Shown: positions 1 to 7,411 of the stretch, piece after piece
Numbering within the stretch: the first letter of the stretch is position 1
Layout of the letters: every line of letters starts with the position of its first letter
Assembly (NCBI GenBank): GCA_910586645.1
Contig: CAJUIS010000008.1
Location: forward strand, 1-64,000
Reading direction: 5' to 3'
DNA length: 64,000 nt
Source: an uncultured Lachnospiraceae bacterium
GTDB lineage: Bacteria > Bacillota > Clostridia > Lachnospirales > Lachnospiraceae
Made by a program: the position numbers and the translations under genes
Notes under the pieces: model-generated
The model's database searches: none
Told to the model about the DNA's origin: nothing
Seen by the model: only the letters and a program-made list of their open reading frames with translations

Positions 1-29
1 TGGCGAGTAATGATAATAGGAGGTGCCAT

Positions 30-335
30 ATGTACGCAATTATAGCAACAGGTGGTAAGCAGTACAAAGTATCCGAAGGCGATATCATTACCATTGAAAA
101 GCTTGGTGTGGAAGCTGGTGAGAGAGTTACTTTTGATCAGGTAATCGCAGTGTCAGACGGCGGGTTGAAAGTCGGAAACGATGTGGCGGACGCGACCGTG
201 GAAGCTTCTGTCGTAAAAGAAGGCAGAGGCAAAAAGATTATCGTGTATAAGTACAAGAGAAAAACCGGTTATCACAAGAAAAACGGCCACAGACAGTCGT
301 ATACGCAGGTAAAGATTGAAAAAATCAACGCATAA
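30..335 (+). CDS. rplU: 50S ribosomal protein L21
   Basis: Structural protein of the large ribosomal subunit that binds 23S rRNA. The 101-residue product has the usual family length, begins MYAIIATGGKQYKV and ends with the basic segment around KTGYHKKNGHRQSYTQVKI, both hallmarks of L21. A strong AGGAGG site lies 8 bases before the ATG. It heads the conserved Firmicute cluster rplU-prp-rpmA. The promoter and any L21 leader would lie upstream of the window, since only 29 bases precede the gene. Confidence 0.98.
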   Translation: MYAIIATGGKQYKVSEGDIITIEKLGVEAGERVTFDQVIAVSDGGLKVGNDVADATVEASVVKEGRGKKIIVYKYKRKTGYHKKNGHRQSYTQVKIEKINA

Positions 336-352
336 GCCGGGAATGAAATTCT

Positions 353-682
353 ATGATTCAGGTAACAATGCTAACAAACCAAAACGGAAAATACATTGGT
401 TTTGAATGTATCGGTCATGCGGGCTATGCGGATGCGGGAAAAGACATTGTATGCGCAGGGGTTTCCGCTCTTGTAATCAATGCGGTGAATTCCATTGACC
501 GTTATACCAGTGAGACATTCACTTTGGATACGGAGGAAGAGACGGGAAAGCTTGCCGTATATTTTGACAGACCCGCAGGACATGATGCGGAGCTTCTTCT
601 GAATTCTCTTGTTCTTGGGATTAAGGGGATTCAGAAACAGTACGAAGACAAATATATTACATTTCATATAAAGGAGGTGTAG
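353..682 (+). CDS. prp: Ribosomal-processing cysteine protease Prp
   Basis: Prp is the cysteine protease that removes the N-terminal extension of ribosomal protein L27 in Firmicutes. The 109-residue product shows the expected catalytic pair: a His in the GHAGYA segment near residue 22 and a Cys in DIVCAGVSALV near residue 34. It lies between rplU (17 bases upstream) and rpmA (4 bases downstream), the standard arrangement that places the protease next to its substrate. The L27 encoded downstream carries the matching extension, so the pair is functionally consistent. Confidence 0.95.
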   Translation: MIQVTMLTNQNGKYIGFECIGHAGYADAGKDIVCAGVSALVINAVNSIDRYTSETFTLDTEEETGKLAVYFDRPAGHDAELLLNSLVLGIKGIQKQYEDKYITFHIKEV

Positions 683-686
683 GGAT

Positions 687-977
687 ATGTTGAACATGAA
701 CCTTCAGTTATTTGCACATAAAAAGGGAGTTGGTTCCACAAAGAACGGACGTGATTCCGAATCGAAAAGATTGGGTGCGAAAAGAGCGGACGGGCAGTTT
801 GTAAAAGCCGGAAATATTTTATACAGACAGCGTGGTACCAAGATTCATCCGGGTACGAACGTAGGAAGAGGCGGCGACGATACGTTATTTGCCTTAACCG
901 ATGGCATACTTAGATTCGAGAGAAAAGGAAGAAGCAGAAAACAGGCTTCCGTATATCCAGTAGCCAGCAACGAATAA
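687..977 (+). CDS. rpmA: 50S ribosomal protein L27 with Prp-cleaved N-terminal extension
   Basis: L27 reaches toward the peptidyl transferase centre through its N-terminal tail. The 96-residue product starts MLNMNLQLFAHKKGVGS: the segment up to LFA is the extension found in Firmicutes and is removed by Prp after the LFA motif, exposing HKKGVGSTKNGRDS, the canonical mature start. A strong AGGAGG precedes the chosen ATG at 687; an in-frame ATG at 696 is possible but less well spaced. An intrinsic terminator follows 10 bases after the stop. Confidence 0.97.
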   Translation: MLNMNLQLFAHKKGVGSTKNGRDSESKRLGAKRADGQFVKAGNILYRQRGTKIHPGTNVGRGGDDTLFALTDGILRFERKGRSRKQASVYPVASNE

Positions 978-987
978 GACGATTTGA

Positions 988-1018
988 TAGACCCGACTAA
1001 AAAGCCGGGTCTATTTTT
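988..1018 (+). terminator. Intrinsic terminator after rpmA
   Basis: An 8-base stem (TAGACCCG paired with CGGGTCTA) with a short A-rich loop is followed directly by a T-run. It closes the rplU-prp-rpmA unit before obgE. Confidence 0.85.
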
Positions 1019-1044
1019 CAATTTTGAAGTCCGAGGAGAAAGAA

Positions 1045-2328
1045 ATGTTTGCAGATCGAGCGAAAATTATTATTAAATCAGGAAACGGCGGAAACGGCCA
1101 TGTCAGTTTCCGAAGGGAAAAGTATGTTCCGAACGGCGGACCTGACGGCGGCGACGGCGGAAAGGGCGGCGACATTATCTTTATCGTGGATGAAGGGATG
1201 AATACATTAAGCGATTACCGTTACAGACGAAAATTTGCGGCGCAGAACGGAGAAGAAGGCAGGAAAAAGAACTGCCATGGCAGAGACGGCGAAGATATGA
1301 TATTAAAAGTGCCGGAAGGAACCGTAATTAAAGAGCTGGAATCCGGGAAAGTCATTGCGGATATGTCCGGCGGCAATATGCGTCAGGTGGTTTTAAAAGG
1401 CGGCAGGGGCGGACTTGGGAACCAGCATTTTGCCACAGCCACTATGCAGGCGCCGAAATATGCAAAACCCGGCCGGGAAGGCATGGAGCTGGAAGTTTTG
1501 CTGGAATTGAAGGTAATAGCCGACGTCGGTCTTGTCGGTTTTCCGAATGTCGGAAAATCAACGTTTTTATCCCGTGTCACAAATGCGCAGCCTAAAATTG
1601 CCAATTATCATTTTACGACATTAAGCCCAAACCTGGGAGTCGTGGATTTGGACGGCAGTTCTGGTTTCGTAATAGCCGATATTCCGGGTCTGATTGAAGG
1701 AGCTTCGGAAGGAATCGGTCTGGGACATGAATTTCTGCGTCATATTGAACGTACAAAGGTTATGATCCATATGGTAGACGCCGCCGGCACAGAAGGAAGG
1801 GATCCGGTGGAAGATATTTATGCCATTAATAAAGAACTTGAGGCGTACAATCCAAAGCTTCTTGAAAAACCGCAGGTGATTGCGGCAAACAAAATGGATG
1901 CCGTTTATGGGGAGAAAAGTGACGTTGTGGAGACGTTAAGGGCCGAATTTGAGACGGATGTGCGAAAGGTATTTCCAATCTCCGCAGTCAGCGGAAAAGG
2001 GCTGAAAGAACTTTTGTATTATGTGGGCGGCCTGCTGAAAAATATGGATGACGCGCCGATTGTCTATGAGCAGGAGTTTGATCCGTCTGTTTTTATTTTA
2101 AAAGAGGAATCCTATACGGTTGAGAGAGCGGACGATGCGGCATTTGTGGTAGAAGGGCCTAAGATTGAAAAAATGCTGGGTTATACAAACATTGAATCGG
2201 AAAAAGGTTTTTTGTTTTTCCAGAAATTTCTGCGTGAGCAGGGGATTTTAAAAGAATTGGAAGAACGCGGGATTCAGGACGGGGACGTCGTGCGTATGTA
2301 CGGACATGAATTTGATTATTATAAATAA
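1045..2328 (+). CDS. obgE: GTPase Obg (ribosome assembly)
   Basis: Essential GTPase that acts in large-subunit assembly and stress signalling. Residues 1-157 form the glycine-rich Obg fold (KSGNGGNGHVSFRREKYVP, PDGGDGGKGGD). The G domain follows with P-loop GFPNVGKST, switch/G3 DIPGLIEGA and G4 NKMD, and the C-terminal OCT domain ends the 427-residue protein, close to the length of the Bacillus homologue. The frame stays open upstream to a TTG at 1024, but the ATG at 1045 sits 7 bases after GAGGAGAAAG and gives the canonical MFADRAKI start. Confidence 0.97.
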   Translation: MFADRAKIIIKSGNGGNGHVSFRREKYVPNGGPDGGDGGKGGDIIFIVDEGMNTLSDYRYRRKFAAQNGEEGRKKNCHGRDGEDMILKVPEGTVIKELESGKVIADMSGGNMRQVVLKGGRGGLGNQHFATATMQAPKYAKPGREGMELEVLLELKVIADVGLVGFPNVGKSTFLSRVTNAQPKIANYHFTTLSPNLGVVDLDGSSGFVIADIPGLIEGASEGIGLGHEFLRHIERTKVMIHMVDAAGTEGRDPVEDIYAINKELEAYNPKLLEKPQVIAANKMDAVYGEKSDVVETLRAEFETDVRKVFPISAVSGKGLKELLYYVGGLLKNMDDAPIVYEQEFDPSVFILKEESYTVERADDAAFVVEGPKIEKMLGYTNIESEKGFLFFQKFLREQGILKELEERGIQDGDVVRMYGHEFDYYK

Positions 2329-2345
2329 TCTGGAAAGGAAACTTT

Positions 2346-2639
2346 ATGTTAAACAGTAAACAAAGGGCTTATCTGACAAGTATGGCAAGTCATATGACGG
2401 CAATTTTTCAGATAGGAAAAGCGAACCTGACGCCGGAAATTATTGCGGCGATAGACGCCGCTCTGGAAAAGAGGGAACTTGTAAAAATATCCGTGCTGAA
2501 AAACTGCACGGACGATCCCAGAGAGATTGCGGAAATGCTTGCAGGACGGACAAGATCTCAGGTGGTTCAGGTGATTGGCAGAAAGATGATACTTTTTCGC
2601 GTTTCAAAAAAGAAACCGGTAATTGAACTGCCAAAATAA
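2346..2639 (+). CDS. yhbY: YhbY family RNA-binding protein (CRM domain)
   Basis: Small single-domain CRS1/YhbY (CRM) RNA-binding protein associated with pre-50S ribosomal particles. The 97 residues include MLNSKQRAYLTSMASHM at the start, the IGKANLTPEII segment and the GxxG-type loop seen as VIGRKMILFR near the C-terminus. A GGAAAGGAAA ribosome site precedes the ATG. It lies 17 bases after obgE and before nadD, an order conserved in clostridia and consistent with a ribosome-assembly operon. Confidence 0.93.
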   Translation: MLNSKQRAYLTSMASHMTAIFQIGKANLTPEIIAAIDAALEKRELVKISVLKNCTDDPREIAEMLAGRTRSQVVQVIGRKMILFRVSKKKPVIELPK

Positions 2640-2663
2640 TTTAAATCCGAAAGCAAAGGGAGA

Positions 2664-3296
2664 ATGACGGCGATGGATAAGAGGCAGTCAAAGAAAATGG
2701 GGATTATGGGAGGGACATTTGATCCGATTCATTACGGGCATCTGCTGATTGCGCAAAGCGCTGCGGAAGAATTTGATTTAGACGGCGTAATGTTTCTTCC
2801 AACCGGAAAATCTCCGCATAAACCAAAAGCCGGGGTCACGGCTCCAAAAATCAGATGCGATATGGTACGGATTGCCATTGAAAAAAATCCCGGATTTTGT
2901 CTTTCTCTTCTGGAGGCGGAAAATGAAGAAGTCAATTATACCTGCCTGACTTTGCAGAAGCTGCGCCGGATGCATCCAAATGTGGATTTTTACTTTATTA
3001 TGGGAGAAGATTCCCTGGATGATTTTTCAAATTGGAAAAGCCCGGAGGAAATCTGCCGTCTTTCTTCTATTCTGGTAGCGGTGCGCAATGCGAAGGGAAC
3101 TGAAATCAACGCAAAAGTTGATACGTTCGCCAGAACATATTCCGCGGACGTTCATATGCTGCATTCTCCTAATTTTTCCATATCTTCCAGAGAAATCAGA
3201 GAACGTATGCGCAATGGGAAAAGTGTGCGCTATATGCTTCCGGAAGAAGTGGAGGCATTTATCAGAAAAAATTTTTTGTATGGAGCAAAACAGTGA
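2664..3296 (+). CDS. nadD: Nicotinate-nucleotide adenylyltransferase
   Basis: Catalyses ATP plus nicotinate mononucleotide to deamido-NAD, the penultimate step of NAD synthesis. The nucleotidyltransferase motif GGTFDPIHYGH lies at residues 16-26 and the second motif SSREIRERM near residue 175. Length is 210 residues, normal for NadD with a short N-terminal lead; a later in-frame ATG would give MGIMGGTFDP. The stop overlaps the GTG start of yqeK by 4 bases, implying translational coupling. Confidence 0.96.
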   Translation: MTAMDKRQSKKMGIMGGTFDPIHYGHLLIAQSAAEEFDLDGVMFLPTGKSPHKPKAGVTAPKIRCDMVRIAIEKNPGFCLSLLEAENEEVNYTCLTLQKLRRMHPNVDFYFIMGEDSLDDFSNWKSPEEICRLSSILVAVRNAKGTEINAKVDTFARTYSADVHMLHSPNFSISSREIRERMRNGKSVRYMLPEEVEAFIRKNFLYGAKQ

Positions 3297-3877
3297 ATGA
3301 TATGACGGAGCAGTTAAAACAGGCGCAAAAACAGATAAAGAAAGAGCTGGATAAAAGCCGCTATCAGCATACGATTGGCGTAATGTATACGGCGGCCGGC
3401 CTTGCGATGCGCTATGGGCAGGATATACAACAGGCCATGCTGGCGGGACTTCTGCATGATTGTGCAAAATGCATCCCGGCAGAAAAACAGATCCATCTCT
3501 GTAAAAAAAATCATCTTGAGGTTCGGGAGGCAGAGAGAGCAAATCCCTCTTTGCTTCACTCTAAGCTGGGCGCATATCTTGCGGAAACGGAATATGGCGT
3601 AAAGGACGCCGGAATCCTTCATGCGATTGAAGTGCATACGACAGGGGCACCAGGCATGAACCTTTTGGATAAAATTCTATTCGTTGCGGATTATATTGAG
3701 CCGGGAAGAGATAAGGCTCCCGATTTAAAGGAAATAAGAATGCTTGCATTTTCGGAGCTTGACAGAGCGGTTCTTCGAATCCTGCATGATACGATTCACT
3801 ATCTGAATCAGAAAAAAGGGGCGGTTGATTTAAAAACGCATGACACATATCAATATTATATAGAAATGCTGAAATAG
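3293..3877 (+). CDS. yqeK: HD-domain protein YqeK, probable Ap4A hydrolase
   Basis: YqeK family HD-domain phosphohydrolase; characterised members hydrolyse diadenosine tetraphosphate symmetrically. HD metal-site residues are visible: the H of RYQHTIGV near residue 26, the HD pair in GLLHDCAK near residue 58, H in LLHSKLGA, H in IEVHTTG and D in FVADYIEPGR. The GTG start overlaps the nadD stop (GTGA); an ATG 9 bases further in (3302) is an alternative. The nadD-yqeK-rsfS order is typical of Firmicutes. Confidence 0.93.
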   Translation: MNDMTEQLKQAQKQIKKELDKSRYQHTIGVMYTAAGLAMRYGQDIQQAMLAGLLHDCAKCIPAEKQIHLCKKNHLEVREAERANPSLLHSKLGAYLAETEYGVKDAGILHAIEVHTTGAPGMNLLDKILFVADYIEPGRDKAPDLKEIRMLAFSELDRAVLRILHDTIHYLNQKKGAVDLKTHDTYQYYIEMLK

Positions 3878-3904
3878 ATGGAAAAAAGAAAGAGGAGTGA
3901 TGTT

Positions 3905-4252
3905 ATGGACTCACGGAAAGCGGCAAAGATCGTATGTGAAGCTCTGGCGGATAAAAAGGCTGGGGGCATTCAGGTGATTGACATTCAAAATATTTCTGTA
4001 ATTGCGGATTACTTTATCCTGGCGGACGGAGAAAATCAGAATCAGCTTCAGGCAATGAAGGATGCTGTGGATGAGAAGCTTTTTCAGGCCGGCGTTACGG
4101 TAAAACAGATAGAAGGAAATCAAAAATCAACATGGATTCTTATGGATTACGGAGATATTATTGTACACATTTTTTCGAAAGAAGACAGGCTGTTTTATGA
4201 TCTGGAACGCATCTGGAGAGACGGCGTAACGATCGGGCCGGAAGATTTATAA
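3905..4252 (+). CDS. rsfS: Ribosome silencing factor RsfS
   Basis: RsfS binds L14 on the 50S subunit and blocks subunit joining when nutrients are scarce. The 115-residue product contains the family core DIQNISVIADYFILADGENQNQL and the C-terminal DYGDIIVHIFSKEDRLFYDLERIW signature split over residues 78-100. The frame is open back to an ATG at 3878 next to the yqeK stop, but the ATG at 3905 follows an AGAGGAGTG ribosome site and matches the usual MDSRKAAKI start. Confidence 0.95.
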   Translation: MDSRKAAKIVCEALADKKAGGIQVIDIQNISVIADYFILADGENQNQLQAMKDAVDEKLFQAGVTVKQIEGNQKSTWILMDYGDIIVHIFSKEDRLFYDLERIWRDGVTIGPEDL

Positions 4253-4263
4253 AAGCAATAACA

Positions 4264-4304
4264 CAGGGGCTGTCAGATGAAGATGACAGCCCTGATTTTA
4301 TTTT
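4264..4304 (+). terminator. Intrinsic terminator after rsfS
   Basis: CAGGGGCTGTCA pairs with TGACAGCCCTG around a short loop and is followed by TTTTATTTTC. It ends the obgE-rsfS operon; lexA converges from the other side. Confidence 0.85.
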
Positions 4305-4337
4305 CTTTGATTTTCTGAGAAGAAGACGGTCTGCGGT

Positions 4338-4952
4338 TCAGAAGAAACGGAAGACGCCAAATGCGATTCCGAGAATGGATACTTCATCTACAATAATCGG
4401 ATCCATCGCGTCATTTTCCGGCTGAAGCCTGTAGTGACCGTTTTCTTTATAAAAAGTCTTAATGGTGGCGGAATCGTCTATCAGGGCAACGACCATGTCG
4501 CCGTTTTCTGCGGTAGGCTGTTTTTTTACAAGGATTGAGTCTCCGTCAAAAATTCCTGCGTTTATCATGCTGTCTCCTTTTACGTGGAGCATGAATACAT
4601 CCTGGTTCGGCATAAATTCAGCCGGGATAGGAAAGTAATTTTCAATATTCTCTGAAGCCAGGATCGGCTGGCCTGCAGCGACGCGTCCGACGATGGGGAC
4701 ATTTACAACTTCCCGTCTGGTCAGATTGAAAGTATCGTCTAAAATCTCAATCGCTCTTGGCTTTGTGGGATCTCTGCGGATATAGCCATTCTTTTCCAGT
4801 GTCTCCAGGTGAGAGTGCACGGATGATGTGGACTTTAAATGCACAGCCTCGCAAATTTCCCGAACGGCAGGCGGGTAGCCCTTTTTTAAAATCTGCTGTT
4901 TGATGTATTCTAAAATTTCTTCCTGCTTTGCAGTGATTTTGCCATATGCCAT
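4338..4952 (-). CDS. lexA: LexA repressor
   Basis: SOS repressor. The 204-residue product has an N-terminal winged HTH (MAYGKITAKQEEILEYI, then AVREICEAVHLKSTSSVHSHL), the Ala-Gly self-cleavage site in GRVAAGQPILA, the catalytic Ser in VKGDSMI and the catalytic Lys in ATIKTFY. The frame is open for almost 300 bases upstream, but the ATG at 4952 follows GGAGGTTTC and gives the family's standard start and length. LexA-box-like sites upstream imply autoregulation and shared control with the divergent yneA-like gene. Confidence 0.97.
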   Translation of the reverse strand: MAYGKITAKQEEILEYIKQQILKKGYPPAVREICEAVHLKSTSSVHSHLETLEKNGYIRRDPTKPRAIEILDDTFNLTRREVVNVPIVGRVAAGQPILASENIENYFPIPAEFMPNQDVFMLHVKGDSMINAGIFDGDSILVKKQPTAENGDMVVALIDDSATIKTFYKENGHYRLQPENDAMDPIIVDEVSILGIAFGVFRFF

Positions 4953-5012
4953 AGATGAAACCTCCTGTTTGTATCGGTAATGCCCTATAGGGTATCTCAT
5001 TTGAATATATCT

Positions 5013-5041
5013 ATGATAACATAAATCTGTAAAAAAAGCAA
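5013..5041 (-). promoter_or_regulatory. Probable lexA promoter
   Basis: On the minus strand, TTGCTT and TATCAT are separated by 17 bases, about 60 bases upstream of the lexA start. The first LexA-box-like site lies just upstream of this -35 element. Moderate support, since the -35 is weak. Confidence 0.5.
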
Positions 5042-5051
5042 ACAAATATTC

Positions 5052-5065
5052 CGAAAATTTGTTCG
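5052..5065. promoter_or_regulatory. LexA box 1
   Basis: CGAAAATTTGTTCG matches the Gram-positive LexA operator CGAAC-N4-GTTCG at all but one position. It is the box nearest lexA. Confidence 0.75.
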
Positions 5066-5074
5066 GAAAAACAA

Positions 5075-5103
5075 TTGACAAACATTCGTTCTGATTGTAT
5101 AAT
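5075..5103 (+). promoter_or_regulatory. Consensus vegetative promoter of the yneA-like gene
   Basis: TTGACA and TATAAT with exactly 17 bases between them: a perfect sigma-A promoter. It is overlapped and flanked by LexA-box-like sequences, as expected for a strong gene held off until DNA damage. Confidence 0.9.
5079..5092. promoter_or_regulatory. LexA box 2 (weaker)
   Basis: CAAACATTCGTTCT has two mismatches to CGAAC-N4-GTTCG. It starts inside the -35 element of the yneA-like promoter, so occupancy would block RNA polymerase. Confidence 0.6.
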
Positions 5104-5121
5104 AACCAAAACAGATGTTCC

Positions 5122-5135
5122 AGAACTTTAGTTCG
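5122..5135. promoter_or_regulatory. LexA box 3
   Basis: AGAACTTTAGTTCG has one mismatch to CGAAC-N4-GTTCG and sits between the -10 element and the ribosome site of the yneA-like gene, a roadblock position. Confidence 0.75.
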
Positions 5136-5154
5136 ATAATTGGGAGGGGTTTTT

Positions 5155-5505
5155 ATGTACAGAAGAATGAAAGAGAGATTGTTACAGAAATACATGATAT
5201 GGGTTACAGCAGTTTCCCTGATTGCTGTCATTGTAGCCGGAAGCAGCATATCCGGCCTCGCGAAGTCGCGCGGGCCAGAATCCGCTTCCTATAAATGCTA
5301 TACCAGCATTGCCATTCAAAAAGGGGATACTTTATGGAGTATAGCAAAGGAGCATATGTCGCCTGAGCATGACAGGATTGAGGAGTATATCAAAGAGGTG
5401 CAGAGACTGAATCATCTAAAGGACAGCAGCATTTATGCAGGAGAGTATCTGACAATTCCAAAGTATCGTTCCAGGAATTTCAAAAGCCTGCAGCAAAACG
5501 ATTGA
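5155..5505 (+). CDS. yneA: YneA-like SOS cell-division suppressor, LysM protein
   Basis: A 116-residue membrane-anchored LysM protein. One membrane segment spans roughly residues 15-36 (ITGV-like hydrophobic run WVTAVSLIAVIVAG), followed by a LysM domain from about residue 55 (IQKGDTLWSIAKEHM ... YAGEYLTIP). In Bacillus, divergent lexA-yneA encodes the SOS division inhibitor YneA of the same build. Divergence from lexA, a perfect promoter and three LexA-like boxes make the same role likely here. The ATG at 5155 follows GGGAGGGG; an upstream in-frame TTG overlaps that site and is unlikely. Confidence 0.85.
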   Translation: MYRRMKERLLQKYMIWVTAVSLIAVIVAGSSISGLAKSRGPESASYKCYTSIAIQKGDTLWSIAKEHMSPEHDRIEEYIKEVQRLNHLKDSSIYAGEYLTIPKYRSRNFKSLQQND

Positions 5506-5540
5506 CAAAAGGCATTTTCTGTGATTTCCTGAAAATTCAC

Positions 5541-5569
5541 TTGACAGTATAAGGCGATTGTGGTAAAAT
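5541..5569 (+). promoter_or_regulatory. Promoter of the trp T-box leader
   Basis: TTGACA and TAAAAT separated by 17 bases, placing the transcript start near 5577, just ahead of T-box stem I. Confidence 0.85.
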
Positions 5570-5576
5570 TGCTATG

Positions 5577-5957
5577 TTTTTAAGAGAAGACAGAAAAAGT
5601 CAGAGATCAAAAGGAGTACCATAGAAATGTTTCTTGCAGAGAGCCGCCGGCTGGTGAGAGGCGGTAGGAAAGTTTTATGGGAATGGATTTGTGAGATGCA
5701 AAGCGAAAGACAGTAGCGGCGGCCGTGTTCCTCACGTTACAGGGGTGAGATATGGGAATAATTTTTATTATTTAGTATCAAGAAGAGACTGTGTGACAGG
5801 CGGCGGGTATTTTCCGGATCCGGAAGATACTTTTTTGTTATATCGAGGGAGATTTGAGATCTTGAAAAGAAGCCTTCCACAGTAAATACCGGGTGGCACC
5901 ACGAGAATATCGTCCCGGACATTCTGGAAACAGACCAGAATGTCCGGGACGTTTTTG
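5577..5957 (+). promoter_or_regulatory. Tryptophan-specific T-box riboswitch
   Basis: A T-box leader senses uncharged tRNA and lets transcription pass into downstream genes. Visible parts: the AGTA bulge at 5615-5618, the stem I distal motif GCTGGTGAGAGGC near 5650-5662, GAA followed by TGG at 5681-5686 as the specifier codon (Trp), the T-box sequence GGGTGGCACCACG at 5891-5903, and a 17-base-pair terminator stem (5911-5927 with 5935-5951) followed by a T-run. The TGG specifier agrees with the trpB and trpA genes downstream. The specifier position is assigned by eye from the loop E context. Confidence 0.93.
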
Positions 5958-5972
5958 GTACACAGGAGGATT

Positions 5973-6095
5973 TTGCGAACAGAATATACAGGATTTGTAA
6001 AAACGGCCGGCGTTGTAAATGAGAATCAGGCTGACAGGCATAAATTTCATCCGGAGTATGAAAAGCGGATAACAGGAAACTTTTTGAATGCATGA
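5973..6095 (+). pseudogene. Possible trp-operon remnant, 40-codon frame
   Basis: The stretch right after the T-box terminator has a good AGGAGG followed by a TTG-initiated 40-codon frame that ends 17 bases before a trpC-like start. It contains no Trp codons, so it is not an attenuator peptide. Its C-terminal part carries RHKFHPE and GNFLNA, faintly like the end of a class I glutamine amidotransferase (TrpG). Position and spacing suggest a fusion of deletion-scarred trpE/G/D ends. Not recognisable as an intact family. Confidence 0.3.
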
Positions 6096-6112
6096 GGAGA
6101 AAGGAGAAAGCG

Positions 6113-6200
6113 ATGATTTTAGACAAAATTGCAGGGACAGCAAGGTTCGTTTGAAAGAATGGGAAAAAAGCGGAAAAACAGAACGATTGAAATTAAGAAA
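6113..6200 (+). pseudogene. Vestigial trpC 5' end
   Basis: After a strong GGAGAAAGGAGAAAG ribosome site, an ATG starts MILDKIAGTARFV and then a stop. MILDKIA is the standard opening of indole-3-glycerol-phosphate synthase. Shifting by one base near 6150 continues the reading as VRLKEWEKSGKTERLK, in keeping with the charged first helix of TrpC. Only about 30 codons survive before trpB. This reads as a decayed trpC from which most of trpC and trpF have been lost. Confidence 0.5.
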
Positions 6201-6210
6201 GGTGAGGAAG

Positions 6211-7392
6211 ATGAACAGTAAGGGATATTATGGCGCGTTTGGAGGCCGGTTTGTAGCGGAATCGCTGATGAATACGCTGCAGGAACTGGAACGTGTATTT
6301 GAAGAAGCAATATGCGACGAAAATTTTATGGAAGAATACCGGTATTATCTGAAACAGTATGTGGGAAGGGAAACGCCGCTGTATAAGGCAAAGCGGCTCA
6401 GTGAAAAATACGGGACGAAAATATATTTAAAACGGGAAGATTTAAATCATACGGGAGCCCATAAAATCAATAATGTGATAGGCCAGATTTTACTGGCAAG
6501 GCGCATGGGAAAGAAAAAAGTCATTGCAGAGACGGGAGCCGGGCAGCATGGCGTCGCAACGGCGACAGGGGCGGCGTTATTTGATATGGAATGTACGGTT
6601 TTTATGGGGGAAGAGGATATGAAGCGTCAGGCGTTAAACGTTATGCGGATGGAAATGCTGGGCGCAAAAGTGATCTGTGTCCGTTCCGGAAGCAATACGT
6701 TAAAAGATGCGACCAATGAAGCGATACGCACCTGGTCGAAGACGGCGGAAGATACGTTTTATGTTATCGGATCCGCAGTGGGGCCGTATCCATATCCTAA
6801 AATTGTAAAAGCGTTTCAAAGCGTTATCAGCCGCGAGGCAAAAAAACAGTTTTTGGACGCAGAGCGCAGGCTGCCGGACGCAGTGATAGCCTGTGTGGGC
6901 GGCGGCTCCAATTCAATCGGGATGTTTGCAGACTTTATTGAAGAAAAGGGCGTGGAGCTGATTGGCGTAGAGGCTGCCGGAAAAGGAATTGAGACGGGCG
7001 CGCATGCGGCGGCGATGGCGGAAGGAAAGACGGGAGTTTTGCATGGGATGAAGTCGTATCTTTTACAGGATGAGGATGGAAACATTAAGCTTGCGCATTC
7101 GATTTCAGCGGGGCTTGATTATCCCGGCGTGGGACCGGAACACGCGTATTTAAGGGATTTGGGAAGGGCAGAGTATGTTTCCGTTACGGATACGGAGGCG
7201 ATGGAAGCTTTGATGGAATTGTGCAGGCTGGAAGGAATTATTCCGGCAATTGAAAGCGCGCATGCTGTCGCCTATGCGATGAAGAAAGCGAAAACCATGA
7301 CAAAAGAGCAGACGATGATTGTATGCCTGTCCGGCAGAGGAGATAAAGATGTGCAGACAATTGCAGATTATCGGGCGAAAAAAGAGATTTGA
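6211..7392 (+). CDS. trpB: Tryptophan synthase beta subunit
   Basis: PLP enzyme that condenses indole with serine to make tryptophan. The 393-residue product has GGRFVAESL at the start, the PLP lysine in HTGAHKINN, the catalytic Glu in ETGAGQHGVA, the phosphate loop GGGSNSIG and SGRGDKD near the end: all active-site motifs are intact. The ATG at 6211 follows GGTGAGG; the frame is open further upstream only because it runs through the trpC remnant. It is controlled by the Trp T-box and followed by trpA 19 bases later. Confidence 0.97.
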   Translation: MNSKGYYGAFGGRFVAESLMNTLQELERVFEEAICDENFMEEYRYYLKQYVGRETPLYKAKRLSEKYGTKIYLKREDLNHTGAHKINNVIGQILLARRMGKKKVIAETGAGQHGVATATGAALFDMECTVFMGEEDMKRQALNVMRMEMLGAKVICVRSGSNTLKDATNEAIRTWSKTAEDTFYVIGSAVGPYPYPKIVKAFQSVISREAKKQFLDAERRLPDAVIACVGGGSNSIGMFADFIEEKGVELIGVEAAGKGIETGAHAAAMAEGKTGVLHGMKSYLLQDEDGNIKLAHSISAGLDYPGVGPEHAYLRDLGRAEYVSVTDTEAMEALMELCRLEGIIPAIESAHAVAYAMKKAKTMTKEQTMIVCLSGRGDKDVQTIADYRAKKEI

Positions 7393-7411
7393 ATTGGAAA
7401 AGAGGAGAAAA

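Noticed and set aside
5691..5885. A 64-codon frame inside the T-box leader.
   Set aside because: It lies within the structured leader between stem I and the antiterminator, and has no ribosome site or family likeness.
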